Below are positions 1 to 9,241 of a stretch of DNA of 64,000 nucleotides, piece after piece (the first letter of the stretch is position 1; each line of letters starts with the position of its first letter). The notes beneath the pieces were generated by a model. It was not told where the DNA came from. It saw only the letters and a list, made by a program, of their open reading frames with translations, and ran no database searches. The DNA is from Algibacter_G agarivorans. Its GTDB lineage: Bacteria; Bacteroidota; Bacteroidia; Flavobacteriales; Flavobacteriaceae. The stretch covers positions 148,938-212,937 of the forward strand of contig NZ_BAABJJ010000011.1 in NCBI RefSeq assembly GCF_039543245.1, given 5' to 3'. The position numbers and the translations under genes are program-made.

Positions 1-1
1 A

Positions 2-1045
2 GTAGGATTTAACTTGATGTATCCAGGTGAATTCAATGGGTTTATTGGGTCAATTGTTCCTGGTATCGGGGCTCCAGAAAATGGAATGACTCCAGATTAT
101 GCTGACGGAGGTTATACTTGGTGGACAGATTTCTTATTTCAAGGTATGTTTGCTGCTACTGCTGCAACAATTGTATCAGGAGCTGTTGCTGAACGTATGA
201 AAATTGGATCATTTATGATTTTTACTGTAATCTACGTAGGGTTTGTTTATCCAATCGCAGGTTCTTGGAAATGGGGTGGTGGATTCCTTGATGAATTAGG
301 ATTCTACGATTTTGCAGGTTCTACTTTAGTGCATTCTGTTGGTGGATGGGCAGCTTTAGTTGCTGTATATTTATTAGGTTCTCGTATCGGGAAATTTAAA
401 GACGGTAAGCCACAAGCTATTCCAGGGCACAATATTCCATTAGCTACTGCAGGTGTTTTAGTACTTTGGTTAGGATGGTTCGGATTTAATGGCGGGTCGG
501 TACTTTCTGCAGATCCAGAATTAACATCATTAACTTTAGTTACGACATGTTTGGCCGCTGCTGCGGGTGGCGTAGTTGCTATGTTAGTGTCATTCTTGAA
601 ATATAAGAATTTAGATTTAACTATGTTCTTAAATGGTATTTTAGGTGGATTAGTGGGTATTACAGCTGGGGCAGATGTTATGACTCCTGAAAGTGCTATA
701 TTAATTGGAGCTATTGCAGGAGCGCTTATTGTATTTGCAGTTAGTTTTGTAGATGCTATTAAGTTAGATGATCCCGTTGGTGCTATTGCAGTACATTTAA
801 TTTGTGGTATTTGGGGAACTTTAGCTGTTGGAATATTTTCAACTAACCCAGATCATACATTTATGGCACAATTAACAGGTGTAGCTTGTTATGCTGTATT
901 TTGTATTACAACTTCATTTATTATCATATTTACTCTTAAGAAAACTATTGGAATAAGAGTTTCTGAAAAAGAAGAATTAGAAGGATTAGATGCACATGAA
1001 CATGGAATGGATGCATATCCAGATTTCAGGTTAAATGAGCATTAA
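2..1045 (+). CDS. amt: Ammonium transporter Amt, 5' end cut by window edge
   Basis: Inner-membrane ammonium channel of the Amt/MEP/Rh family, which brings ammonium in for glutamine synthesis. The frame is open from base 2, and the sequence NLMYPGEFNGF begins inside the family, so the N-terminus (roughly 60-90 residues) lies outside the window; the TTG and ATG near base 14-17 are internal. Seen: the segment ATIVSGAVAERMKIGSF, the first pore histidine in HSVGGWAALV, the GHNIPLATAGVLVLWLGWFG segment, and the second pore histidine in DDPVGAIAVHLICGIWG, with hydrophobic helices throughout. The C-terminal cytosolic tail (ETGIRVSEKEELEGLD-type region) is the part that PII proteins contact in the family. 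A PII gene follows 167 bases downstream, as is usual, although a terminator separates them. Confidence 0.95.
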   Translation, partial: VGFNLMYPGEFNGFIGSIVPGIGAPENGMTPDYADGGYTWWTDFLFQGMFAATAATIVSGAVAERMKIGSFMIFTVIYVGFVYPIAGSWKWGGGFLDELGFYDFAGSTLVHSVGGWAALVAVYLLGSRIGKFKDGKPQAIPGHNIPLATAGVLVLWLGWFGFNGGSVLSADPELTSLTLVTTCLAAAAGGVVAMLVSFLKYKNLDLTMFLNGILGGLVGITAGADVMTPESAILIGAIAGALIVFAVSFVDAIKLDDPVGAIAVHLICGIWGTLAVGIFSTNPDHTFMAQLTGVACYAVFCITTSFIIIFTLKKTIGIRVSEKEELEGLDAHEHGMDAYPDFRLNEH

Positions 1046-1070
1046 AATTTAGTTTAGTTAGTTTGTGTTA

Positions 1071-1109
1071 AAAAGGGTGTTTTGCTTTATGTAAAACACC
1101 CTTTTTTTT
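1071..1109 (+). terminator. Intrinsic terminator after amt
   Basis: A 13-base perfect stem (AAAAGGGTGTTTT pairing with AAAACACCCTTTT) with a 9-base loop runs into a T tract 26 bases after the amt stop. It implies that the PII gene is transcribed mainly from its own promoter or by read-through. Confidence 0.9.
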
Positions 1110-1212
1110 GTTTAATTGGTATTACATCATAACCCATTAGAATCATGTCAATACTTTGAAATATTGCTAATATTTTTTACTTTTATAGAAAGTAATTAAT
1201 AATTAGGTCATC

Positions 1213-1551
1213 ATGAAGAAAATAGAAGCCATTATAAGAAAGTCGAAGTATAGTGCAGTTAAAGAAGCCTTTCATGACGTAGGGGTTAATTTTTTTTCCT
1301 ATTGGGATGTTACCGGGATTGGAAACGAAAAGGAAGGGCATGTGTATAGGGGTGTTTCATATAGCACCAGTGATATCCAACGTAGATATCTCTCAATTGT
1401 TGTAAGCGATAGTTTTGAAGATGCTACAATTAAGGCTATTATTAGTTCTGCTGGAACGGGGAATGTAGGCGATGGCAAAATTTTTGTTTCAGATATAGAA
1501 GAATGCTATAGAATTAGAACAGGCGAAAAAGGTGCAGATACTTTGAATTAA
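1213..1551 (+). CDS. glnB: P-II family nitrogen regulator
   Basis: Trimeric cytosolic signalling protein of 112 residues, the normal PII length. It senses 2-oxoglutarate and ATP/ADP and usually blocks the Amt channel when nitrogen is plentiful. Seen: an N-terminal strand MKKIEAIIRKSK, a T-loop containing VYRGVSYS with the conserved tyrosine (the uridylylation position in enterobacteria), and the C-terminal signature TGNVGDGKIFVSDIEECYRI-like nucleotide loop with RIRTGEKG. Placement after amt fits a GlnK-type partner. GlnB and GlnK cannot be told apart from sequence alone here. The T-loop is slightly divergent from the proteobacterial one, so whether it is uridylylated is unknown. Confidence 0.93.
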   Translation: MKKIEAIIRKSKYSAVKEAFHDVGVNFFSYWDVTGIGNEKEGHVYRGVSYSTSDIQRRYLSIVVSDSFEDATIKAIISSAGTGNVGDGKIFVSDIEECYRIRTGEKGADTLN

Positions 1552-1579
1552 TGATTTCCTCCATATCAGTTCTATAAAA

Positions 1580-1617
1580 AAAAACGCTTATCCTGGATAT
1601 AGGATAAGCGTTTTTTT
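1580..1617. terminator. Bidirectional terminator between PII gene and ppc
   Basis: A 14-base perfect stem (AAAAACGCTTATCC / GGATAAGCGTTTTT) with an 8-base loop is flanked by A and T tracts. It lies between two convergent genes and can serve both. Confidence 0.9.
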
Positions 1618-1640
1618 GGGTTTAAACGTAATGGTTCTAA

Positions 1641-4232
1641 TTAAGCAGAATTTCTACTAGCATTAATATTACCAAATAAAGAACGTGTTACAATCTTTTC
1701 AAATATTTTCTTTTCTTCGTCATCAATAGCAACACCGGCTTTTTCTAATTCTTGAATCTTTTTAAGTGCATACTGTTGTATGGTTAGTAAGGGCAGGACT
1801 ATAGATTCTCTAACTTCAATAGAGGCTTTTCCAGAAGGTTCATTTTCCATTAATTCTTCGTAGCCTGTTAGTTTAAGCAGTAACCTTTTAGTGGTAAGAT
1901 ATTCTGTGTAAATAATAGTCCAGAAATCTCCAAATTCCTCATCTTTAGACATGTACTTTGTTAAATCGAAAAACGATTTGGTTAAAGACATCATGCTGTT
2001 TTCTAATAGGGTTTTAAAGAATTTAGAGTTTTTATAAAGTTGTTCAACTTTGTGAAATTCACCTCTGTCTTCATATTGCTTTAAAGCAGTGCCTACGCCG
2101 TAAAATCCAGGAACATTTTGTTTTAATTGACTCCATGATCCAACAAAAGGTATCGCTCTTAAATCTGAAAACACTAAGCCTTCAGAATTACCTCGTTTTG
2201 AAGGTCTACTGCCTATATTAGTTTTAGCATAGTATTTTAAAGTACTCATGCGCTCTAAATACGGAATAAACATAGGGTGGCTTTTAAAGTCCTTGTATGT
2301 TTGGTAGCTTGTTTCAGCTAAATCATTCATAACAACTCTGTCCTCATCAACCAATTGGTTTTTTTCTTTACCAATTCTGTTAGAAATACCTGAACTTATT
2401 AATTGTTCTAAGTTGTATTGAGACGATTCTAAAGTTCCAAAATTAGAGCTAATAGTTTGTCCTTGTATTGTCAATTGTACTTCTTTGTCTTCAATTGTTG
2501 GTCCTAAAGAAGAGTAAAATTGATGTGTTTTTCCGCCACCACGAGCTGGAGGGCCACCACGACCATCAAAGAATATAGCGGTAATATCGTATTTTCTAGA
2601 CATTTCTGTAAGCAATTCTTTGGCTTTGTAAATACCCCAGTTTGCCATTAAATAACCACCATCTTTAGTGCCATCAGAAAAACCAAGCATAATAGTTTGC
2701 TTGTTGCCTCTGGCTTTTAAGTGCGCCATGTATTCTGGGTTGGTATATAACTGTTCCATAACACCAGGTGCATTTTCTAAATCAGGAATAGTTTCAAATA
2801 AAGGAACAACATCAACCGTTAATTCTTCCTTAAACGCTACTATTTTTAGCATAGCAAAAAGTTGCATAACGTTCAACGCTGTTTGGTTGTTGCTTATAAT
2901 GTATCTATTGGCTCCTAATTCACCATTGCTTTCTTGGATATCTTTAATAACAGAAATAGTTTTTAAAGTGTTATAAACCATTTCATCTTCAAATACATCT
3001 AAATCTGTAATATTATCATTGGCTTTTGATAAGATTTTAATTTGCTCGCTTTCAGATAGATCATTGTAATTATCTGGGAAAGATGAATTGCCTGTTGCAA
3101 TTAAATGATCTATTACGGTTGAAAAAACAGCGTGGTGTATTCTGCTATCTTGTCTAATATCTAGGGTTGCAAAATTATAGCCAAAGAGGTGCACTCTATT
3201 AATTAGGTCATTTATTTCATTCTCGTAAAGTGAATGGAAATCTTTAACAACCAGGCTTCGTATGCTTAATAACTCTAAAATAAGTTCCTTAGCGGTAATT
3301 GCTTTTTTAGTTTTTAAATTGATGCTGTAATTATAGAGTATGGTTTCTAATTTTACGATGCGTTCTTCAACACCTCTAAAAGTAAGTTTTCTTCTTAAGT
3401 TTTTAAGGTCAGTATAATATTTTTTAAGTATGGCTTTTTTTAGTTTCTTAGCAACCTTTAAAGTTGTGTCTGGCTTAACAAAAGGGTTTCCATCTCTATC
3501 GCCACCTGGCCAAAATCCAATATTTATAATTTCATTATGCTTCCTGCCGTCAGAATAGATATTGGTTTGTATGTAGTTGTATATTTCTCCAAACGATTGG
3601 TAAAACACGTTTTCTAAGTACCAAATTAAGCTTTTTGCCTCGTCATAAGGAGTTGGTTTTTTGTGTTTAAAGAACGGTGTTTTTCCTAACTGCCCAAATA
3701 AATTATTAATTTCAGATAAGTTGTTGTCTTTAATAGCCTCGGTTAAATCTGTAATAATCCCTAAAACAGAACCTGGGTAAAATTGTGTTGGGTGCGCCGT
3801 TAAAACAATACGAACTTTAAACTCTTCTAGATAATTTTGTAATTCTTCTAAAGTATTATTAGCAATTGCAGCACCTTTAAGGTTTCTTAAAGTACCAATA
3901 CCGTCCATATTGTTTACTACTGGGAATGCAGCATCTTCAATAGCATCAAATAACACCACTTGTCTTTCAATATATTGGATGAATCTGAAAAGTAAGTTTA
4001 TTTGGCTTTGTTTATCCCGGCGTGCTTGATATTTTTTAAAAAATGCCTCAACTATGGTTGTTGGGTCGTCACCTTGTTCAAATCCTTTTTTACAAGTTTC
4101 ATGAAATAAAGGGAGGAGTACTCCAGTTTTTGTTACGGAATCAAAAGGTAAGGTCATGAATATACTGTTGTATATCTGATATTTTGACAAAACATTTTGA
4201 TTGAATCGTGCTATTTTTGGTGCTACAGACAT
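1641..4232 (-). CDS. ppc: Phosphoenolpyruvate carboxylase
   Basis: Cytosolic anaplerotic enzyme adding bicarbonate to phosphoenolpyruvate to give oxaloacetate and phosphate. At 863 residues it is near the usual bacterial size. Seen: the catalytic histidine motif VLTAHPTQ (His about 147), the glycine-rich GFWPGGDRDGNPF near 240-251, the signature MLGFSDGTKDGGYL near 530, and the mobile loop FFDGRGGPPARGGG. The start MSVAPKIARF is the only reasonable one. The gene is divergent from the flavoenzyme-like gene at 4533. A probable PPi-type PEP carboxykinase lies at 36599-40069, so two enzymes may act on the same PEP/oxaloacetate node. Confidence 0.96.
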   Translation of the reverse strand: MSVAPKIARFNQNVLSKYQIYNSIFMTLPFDSVTKTGVLLPLFHETCKKGFEQGDDPTTIVEAFFKKYQARRDKQSQINLLFRFIQYIERQVVLFDAIEDAAFPVVNNMDGIGTLRNLKGAAIANNTLEELQNYLEEFKVRIVLTAHPTQFYPGSVLGIITDLTEAIKDNNLSEINNLFGQLGKTPFFKHKKPTPYDEAKSLIWYLENVFYQSFGEIYNYIQTNIYSDGRKHNEIINIGFWPGGDRDGNPFVKPDTTLKVAKKLKKAILKKYYTDLKNLRRKLTFRGVEERIVKLETILYNYSINLKTKKAITAKELILELLSIRSLVVKDFHSLYENEINDLINRVHLFGYNFATLDIRQDSRIHHAVFSTVIDHLIATGNSSFPDNYNDLSESEQIKILSKANDNITDLDVFEDEMVYNTLKTISVIKDIQESNGELGANRYIISNNQTALNVMQLFAMLKIVAFKEELTVDVVPLFETIPDLENAPGVMEQLYTNPEYMAHLKARGNKQTIMLGFSDGTKDGGYLMANWGIYKAKELLTEMSRKYDITAIFFDGRGGPPARGGGKTHQFYSSLGPTIEDKEVQLTIQGQTISSNFGTLESSQYNLEQLISSGISNRIGKEKNQLVDEDRVVMNDLAETSYQTYKDFKSHPMFIPYLERMSTLKYYAKTNIGSRPSKRGNSEGLVFSDLRAIPFVGSWSQLKQNVPGFYGVGTALKQYEDRGEFHKVEQLYKNSKFFKTLLENSMMSLTKSFFDLTKYMSKDEEFGDFWTIIYTEYLTTKRLLLKLTGYEELMENEPSGKASIEVRESIVLPLLTIQQYALKKIQELEKAGVAIDDEEKKIFEKIVTRSLFGNINASRNSA

Positions 4233-4443
4233 GGTATCGTTCTATTGAAAATTAACGATAAAAATAGTGAAGCTTAAATTAAAGAGCGAAGTCATCTCGA
4301 AGTTTTATCAATTTTTGTTGTTTGATGAATTCTTATTAAGAATAATTAAAAAAAACAGCATCTATCCCCGTATCTTTCTAATTAAATCATTGCTATAAAA
4401 AGGAATATTTTTATTTTTCAATAAAAAAGCCATAACTCAGAGC

Positions 4444-4487
4444 ATGACAAATGTCATATTCTATACTTGTCAGTCATTCTATCTTTG
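4444..4487 (+). promoter_or_regulatory. CRP/FNR-like dyad plus -7 element for the 4533 gene
   Basis: A perfect 5-4-5 dyad, ATGACAAATGTCAT (4444-4457), is followed by a Bacteroidota -7 element TATCTTTG (4480-4487). From the dyad centre to the T of the -7 element is 29.5 bases, which would put the dyad near -42 from transcription start, the class II activator position. The same arrangement recurs at 40095-40138 and 55382-55425. The regulator's identity is inference. Confidence 0.6.
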
Positions 4488-4532
4488 CACGTTAATACCG
4501 TTCAAAAATTAAATGGTGTAAAAATAACAATT

Positions 4533-6341
4533 ATGAAAAAAGCACATTCGTTTCACATTCCAGTAATGGGTATTGGTTTTACAATCGATACGCCTTTAAA
4601 AGTGGCGCAGTATGGTATGGATTCTGTTATTTCTTTAGTTGATGATATTCTTCTAGAGAAACTAAGAAAAATGTATAGTGAAAAATTTGAAGTTCCTTAT
4701 AATGAGATTACAGATAAGATAGATGATTTTAGAGCAAAAAGAATTACATCTTATTTGAATTTGATAAGTGATTTGGCTCATGAAAAATTTGAATCATTAA
4801 AGCATATTACTTCCGAAAAAAGTGATGAGCTTCTTGCCTATATCAATATGCTTCCCAACAGTTCTAAATTAAAAACCGAATATTTAAAATTAACGGAAAA
4901 AGGTTTTAATGTTTCTGATGTTAAAAAGTGGGCTGTCAATAATTTAACTATGGGGAATATTGATGTTAATATTATGACCAAAGTTGATAAAGACAATTAT
5001 AAAAAGGATGAAAAACTACCTGTAGAATATAATGATGCACACGCTGCATTAAGAGGCTTTGCGAATAGTAAATTAAATTCTTCGGTAGTGCTTTCTGCAG
5101 GAATGAATCCTAGGTTGTACGCCTATATGTCTCAATTTGATGATTTTTTTCCAGATGAAAACGGCGTCTTTAAAAAGCGTATTATTTTAAAGGTAAGTGA
5201 TTATAGGTCAGCACTAATTCAAGGTCGGTTTTTAGCAAAAAAAGGCTTGTGGGTTTCAGAATATAGAATTGAGTCTGGGCTTAATTGTGGCGGACATGCA
5301 TTTGCTACAGATGGTTATCTTTTAGGACCTGTTTTAGCAGAATTTAAAGAAAAACGTAACGCGTTAAAAGACGCAATTCAAGACGTGTTGAACCAAGAGC
5401 TTTTAAGACAAAACCGTAGTGTTCCAACAGATGGATTGTCTATTGAAATTACGGCTCAAGGAGGCGTGGGGACAGAAGAAGAACATGCTTTTTTATTAGA
5501 CCATTATAATTTAGATTCTGTGGGTTGGGGAAGTCCTTTTTTATTAGTTCCAGAAGCCACAACAGTGGATGACGTTACTCTTAATAAATTAACAAAAGCC
5601 ACCGAAAAGGATTTGTATTTAAGTGATATTTCTCCACTAGGTGTGCCATTTAATAATCTGAGAGATAACACAAAAGATGCAGAAAAGGAAGCGAAGATTA
5701 ATAAAGGCAGACCAGGCAGTTCTTGCCCAAAAAAGTTTGTAGCATTAAATAAAGAGTTTAAAGAAACGGGTATTTGTACGGCGTCTAGAGAATATCAATT
5801 TTTAAAAATCAAGGAATTGGAAAGTCAAGAGCTTTCGCCAGAGGTATACCAAAAGGAATTCAATAATATTATTGTAAAATCGTGTACTTGCGTTGGTCTT
5901 GGCACTTCTGCTTTGTTAGCTTATGGATTAGATACTAAAACTGAAGGTAAGGGTGTTTCCATTTGCCCAGGGCCAAATATGGCTTATTATTCTAAAGTTA
6001 TGAGTCTTGAAAATATTACCGATCATATTTACGGAAGAGCAAATATGGTGTCTAGGGCAGACCGGCCAAATCTATTTGTTAAAGAATTGCATATTTATAT
6101 TGACTTCTTAAAAAACAAATTAGAAGATGCTAAAATTTCTATGAATAAGAAGGAAGAGAAGTATTTGCAAACCTTTACTAATAATATGAAAATAGGTGTT
6201 TCCTATTATCAAGATTTGTTTAAAGGTGTTAAGGATACTTTTGAAGATATTAAAACAGCTGTTTTAAATGAATTGGAACGAAGTGAAGCGGTCTTGAATC
6301 AAATTCAAATAGATATTCAGAATTTAGCGGTTAAAGCCTAA
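4533..6341 (+). CDS. Uncharacterised flavoenzyme-like protein with Cys cluster
   Basis: I do not recognise a named function. The 602-residue protein starts at MKKAHSFHIPVMG; an upstream in-frame TTG at 4467 overlaps the -7 element and is unlikely. The N-terminal segment GIGFTIDTPLKVAQYGMDSV and later GLNCGGHAF (about 251), ITAQGGVGTEEEH and GWGSPFLLVPEAT look like a TIM-barrel flavoprotein of the nitronate monooxygenase or glutamate synthase FMN-domain kind. The C-terminal third has conserved-looking cysteines (SSCPKK about 398, GICTAS about 415, KSCTCVG about 450-452, SICPGP about 477) that could hold an iron-sulfur cluster. It stands alone between two repeats, under a CRP/FNR-like dyad. The enzymatic role is inference. 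Confidence 0.6.
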   Translation: MKKAHSFHIPVMGIGFTIDTPLKVAQYGMDSVISLVDDILLEKLRKMYSEKFEVPYNEITDKIDDFRAKRITSYLNLISDLAHEKFESLKHITSEKSDELLAYINMLPNSSKLKTEYLKLTEKGFNVSDVKKWAVNNLTMGNIDVNIMTKVDKDNYKKDEKLPVEYNDAHAALRGFANSKLNSSVVLSAGMNPRLYAYMSQFDDFFPDENGVFKKRIILKVSDYRSALIQGRFLAKKGLWVSEYRIESGLNCGGHAFATDGYLLGPVLAEFKEKRNALKDAIQDVLNQELLRQNRSVPTDGLSIEITAQGGVGTEEEHAFLLDHYNLDSVGWGSPFLLVPEATTVDDVTLNKLTKATEKDLYLSDISPLGVPFNNLRDNTKDAEKEAKINKGRPGSSCPKKFVALNKEFKETGICTASREYQFLKIKELESQELSPEVYQKEFNNIIVKSCTCVGLGTSALLAYGLDTKTEGKGVSICPGPNMAYYSKVMSLENITDHIYGRANMVSRADRPNLFVKELHIYIDFLKNKLEDAKISMNKKEEKYLQTFTNNMKIGVSYYQDLFKGVKDTFEDIKTAVLNELERSEAVLNQIQIDIQNLAVKA

Positions 6342-6372
6342 ACGTTGATTTATGTATAATGGTTTTCTGAGT

Positions 6373-6494
6373 ACATGACAGAAATCAAAATGTGTCACAT
6401 TGAGTGCAATCGAAATGCTTTTGAAGTCGATATTTCCAAATGGCTTCGACTGCACTCAGGCTGACACCCAACGTGCTATCAGTTTTTGTCATGT
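6373..6494. repeat. Short inverted-repeat element (MITE-like hairpin)
   Basis: The two ends ACATGACA (6373) and TGTCATGT (6487) are inverted. Further in, the left arm reads TGTCACATTGAGTGCAATCG and the right arm is its near complement, CGACTGCACTCAGGCTGACA. The whole 122 bases can fold into one long hairpin. A half copy of the same core lies at 18804-18827. No protein is encoded. It fills most of the 353-base gap between 6342 and 6694. Confidence 0.75.
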
Positions 6495-6694
6495 CATAAA
6501 AACGGTTTTAGTAATTATTAAAGCGTTTAGTTAACAATAGTTTAATAATTTCATAAAAAGGTTAAAGGTCTTTAATTCATGGGTTTTTTTAAATGAATCT
6601 CATTTCATTAAAATTTTTAATTAAGATATTTGCATTAATAATTTGGTTATATTGAACCAAAGTTTGTTTTTGTAATTATTCTGAAGATTTTAAA

Positions 6695-7621
6695 ATGGAT
6701 TTAGTAAAAGAAATACAACGTCTTAAAAAAGAAAAGAACGCAGTTATTTTAGCACATTATTATCAAGTGCCAGAAATACAAGATATCGCAGATTATGTAG
6801 GGGATAGTTTAGGCTTATCGCAAAAAGCAGCCGAAACAGATGCCGATATGATTGTATTTGCAGGGGTGCATTTTATGGCAGAAACGGCCAAAATTTTAAG
6901 TCCTGAAAAAACAGTTGTGTTGCCAGACTTAAATGCAGGGTGTTCGTTAGCAGATTCTTGTCCGCCAGAAGATTTTGAGAAATTCACTAAAGCACATCCT
7001 GATCATGTGGTGATTACTTATGTTAATTGTTCCGCAGAAATTAAGGCGTTAACTGATATTGTTTGTACATCATCAAATGCTTTAAAAATTGTAAATTCAA
7101 TTCCAAAAGAGACCCCGATTATTTTTGCCCCAGATAGAAACCTTGGACAATACATTATCAATGAAACGGGAAGAGACATGTTGCTTTGGGATGGGAGCTG
7201 TATAGTTCACGAAGCGTTTTCTATGGATAAGTTGATAGAGCTGCATAAAAAATATCCAGATTATAAAATTATAGCACACCCAGAGTCAGAAACCCATATT
7301 TTGGATACTGCAACGTATATTGGGTCTACTTCTGGAATGATAAATTATGTAAAAGAACATCAAGATCAAAAATTTATTGTAGCAACTGAAGCTGGTATTT
7401 TACACAAAATGCAGCAAGAAATGCCTAATACAGAATTGATTCCCGCACCAGCAAAAGAAGATAATACTTGTGCTTGTAGCGAATGTCATTTCATGAAAAT
7501 GAACACACTTCAAAAATTATATGACTGTTTACTTAATGAGTCCCCACAAATTGATGTGGAGGAAGCCATAAGAGAACGCGCTTTATTGCCTATTGAACGC
7601 ATGTTGGAGTTATCAAAATAA
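6695..7621 (+). CDS. nadA: Quinolinate synthase
   Basis: Second step of NAD synthesis: condenses iminoaspartate with dihydroxyacetone phosphate to quinolinate, using an oxygen-sensitive [4Fe-4S] cluster. The protein is 308 residues, the short form. Seen: HYYQVPEIQDIADYVGDS at the N-terminus, cluster cysteine candidates at C83 (LNAGCSLADSC), C169 (WDGSCIVH) and the C-terminal group at 259-264 (CACSECHFMKM), and the conserved GSTSGM loop. Followed one base later by nadB, so the pair is a single transcript and the iminoaspartate product of NadB can be used at once. No nadC is present in the window. Confidence 0.97.
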   Translation: MDLVKEIQRLKKEKNAVILAHYYQVPEIQDIADYVGDSLGLSQKAAETDADMIVFAGVHFMAETAKILSPEKTVVLPDLNAGCSLADSCPPEDFEKFTKAHPDHVVITYVNCSAEIKALTDIVCTSSNALKIVNSIPKETPIIFAPDRNLGQYIINETGRDMLLWDGSCIVHEAFSMDKLIELHKKYPDYKIIAHPESETHILDTATYIGSTSGMINYVKEHQDQKFIVATEAGILHKMQQEMPNTELIPAPAKEDNTCACSECHFMKMNTLQKLYDCLLNESPQIDVEEAIRERALLPIERMLELSK

Positions 7622-7622
7622 T

Positions 7623-9200
7623 ATGGTGACTACAGATTATTTAGTAATAGGTTCTGGAATAGCGGGGTTAACATTTGCGGTTAAAATTGCAGAACAATTT
7701 CCAGATAGAAACGTAGTTATTGTTACCAAAGCAAGCGAAGACGAATCGAACACTAAATATGCACAAGGCGGTGTTGCAGTAGTTTTAAACAAAGAAGAGG
7801 ATTCCTTTAAAAAACATATAAAAGATACTTTAATAGCAGGAGACGGTCTTTGTAAAGAAGCTGTTGTAGAGATGGTGGTTAAAGAAGGTCCAGGCCGATT
7901 AAAAGAGTTGTTGCTTTGGGGTGCAAATTTTGATCTTAACGATACTGGTAAATTTGATTTAGGTAAAGAAGGTGGTCATTCAGAATACAGAATTGTACAC
8001 CATAAGGATATAACAGGTTACGAAATTGAACGCGCCTTGTTAAGTAGGGCGCATCAATTATCAAATATTACTTTACTACCATATCACTTCGCAATCGATT
8101 TAATAACAAATCATCATTTAGAGCGTGAGAAACCTAAAAGCGATGCTTGTTATGGTGCTTATGTTTTAGATCAAAAAACAGGACAAATTTTCACTATTAA
8201 AGCGAATAGTACCTTGTTAGCTTCTGGAGGTATTGGCTGTGTTTATGGGCATACTACAAATCCGGTTATAGCCACAGGAGATGGTATTGCTATGGCCTAT
8301 AGAGCCAAAGCACGTATTAAGGATATGGAGTTTGTGCAGTTTCATCCCTCTGCTTTATATGAAGCAAAAGGTGAATCCTCTTTTTTAATATCTGAAGCCG
8401 TTAGGGGTTTTGGTGCCTATCTTAGAAATAAAAAGGGTTACAGGTTTATGCCAGATTATGATGAGCGTGCCGAATTAGCATCACGAGATATTGTGTCTCA
8501 AAGTATTGATAGCGAATTAAAAAAATCAGGGGAGCCTCATGTGTATTTGGATTGTACGCATTTGGATATTGATGCCTTTAAAAATCACTTTCCAAATATT
8601 TATAAAAAATGTTTAGAGCATCATATTGATATAAAAATCGATTGGATTCCTGTAATTCCAGCTTCTCATTATTTGTGCGGTGGTATTAAAGTGAATAAAA
8701 AAGGTAAAACAACCATCGATAATTTGTTTGCCTGTGGCGAATGTTCTAGAACAGGGTTGCATGGCGCTAATAGGCTTGCTTCTAATTCCTTATTAGAAGC
8801 TTTGGTTTATGCACATAATATCTTTAAACACCATTCTAAAAACGATTATGAATCTTTAAATATTAACATTCCAGATTGGAATGATGAAGGGACAGTTATT
8901 CCAGAAGAGCATATTTTAATACAGCATAACCTTAAGCAATTACAAGCCTTAATGCGGAATTATGTGGGCATAGTAAGAAGTAATAAGCGTCTAGAAAGGG
9001 CCATAAAGCATTTGGATTTGATATATAATGAAGTAGAAGATCTTTATAAAGAATCTAAAATAACCACATCACTTTGTGAACTGAGAAACATGGTTAATGT
9101 AGCGCATTTAATTATTCAGCAATCTTTAGATAGGACTGAAAACAAAGGCGGTTATTTTAACATTGATAATATGAAAAAAATAGAAGAGACTCTATTGTAG
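7623..9200 (+). CDS. nadB: L-aspartate oxidase
   Basis: Cytosolic flavoenzyme oxidising L-aspartate to iminoaspartate, the substrate of NadA. The start is the ATG one base after the nadA stop (MVTTDYLVIGSGIAG); an upstream TTG inside nadA is not needed. 525 residues, as usual. Seen: the Rossmann FAD motif VIGSGIAGLTFA, the succinate-dehydrogenase-family TKYAQGGVAVV, GGHSEYRIVHHKD, FVQFHPSALY with the histidine of the active site, AVRGFGAYLRN, and SHYLCGGIKVN followed by GECSRTGLHGANRLASNSLLEA. The C-terminal helical domain is present. Confidence 0.97.
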   Translation: MVTTDYLVIGSGIAGLTFAVKIAEQFPDRNVVIVTKASEDESNTKYAQGGVAVVLNKEEDSFKKHIKDTLIAGDGLCKEAVVEMVVKEGPGRLKELLLWGANFDLNDTGKFDLGKEGGHSEYRIVHHKDITGYEIERALLSRAHQLSNITLLPYHFAIDLITNHHLEREKPKSDACYGAYVLDQKTGQIFTIKANSTLLASGGIGCVYGHTTNPVIATGDGIAMAYRAKARIKDMEFVQFHPSALYEAKGESSFLISEAVRGFGAYLRNKKGYRFMPDYDERAELASRDIVSQSIDSELKKSGEPHVYLDCTHLDIDAFKNHFPNIYKKCLEHHIDIKIDWIPVIPASHYLCGGIKVNKKGKTTIDNLFACGECSRTGLHGANRLASNSLLEALVYAHNIFKHHSKNDYESLNINIPDWNDEGTVIPEEHILIQHNLKQLQALMRNYVGIVRSNKRLERAIKHLDLIYNEVEDLYKESKITTSLCELRNMVNVAHLIIQQSLDRTENKGGYFNIDNMKKIEETLL

Positions 9201-9241
9201 AGAATCTCTTCTAAGTCTTTCTTTGGGCAAAAAAAGGTTAT

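Noticed and set aside
4467..4532. TTG-initiated extension of the flavoenzyme-like gene
   Set aside because: It overlaps the -7 element and has no likeness to the rest of the family; ATG 4533 is favoured.
6373..6386. ATGACAGAAATCAA as a fourth CRP/FNR-like dyad
   Set aside because: It is the end of the hairpin element and has no -7 element at 29.5 bases.
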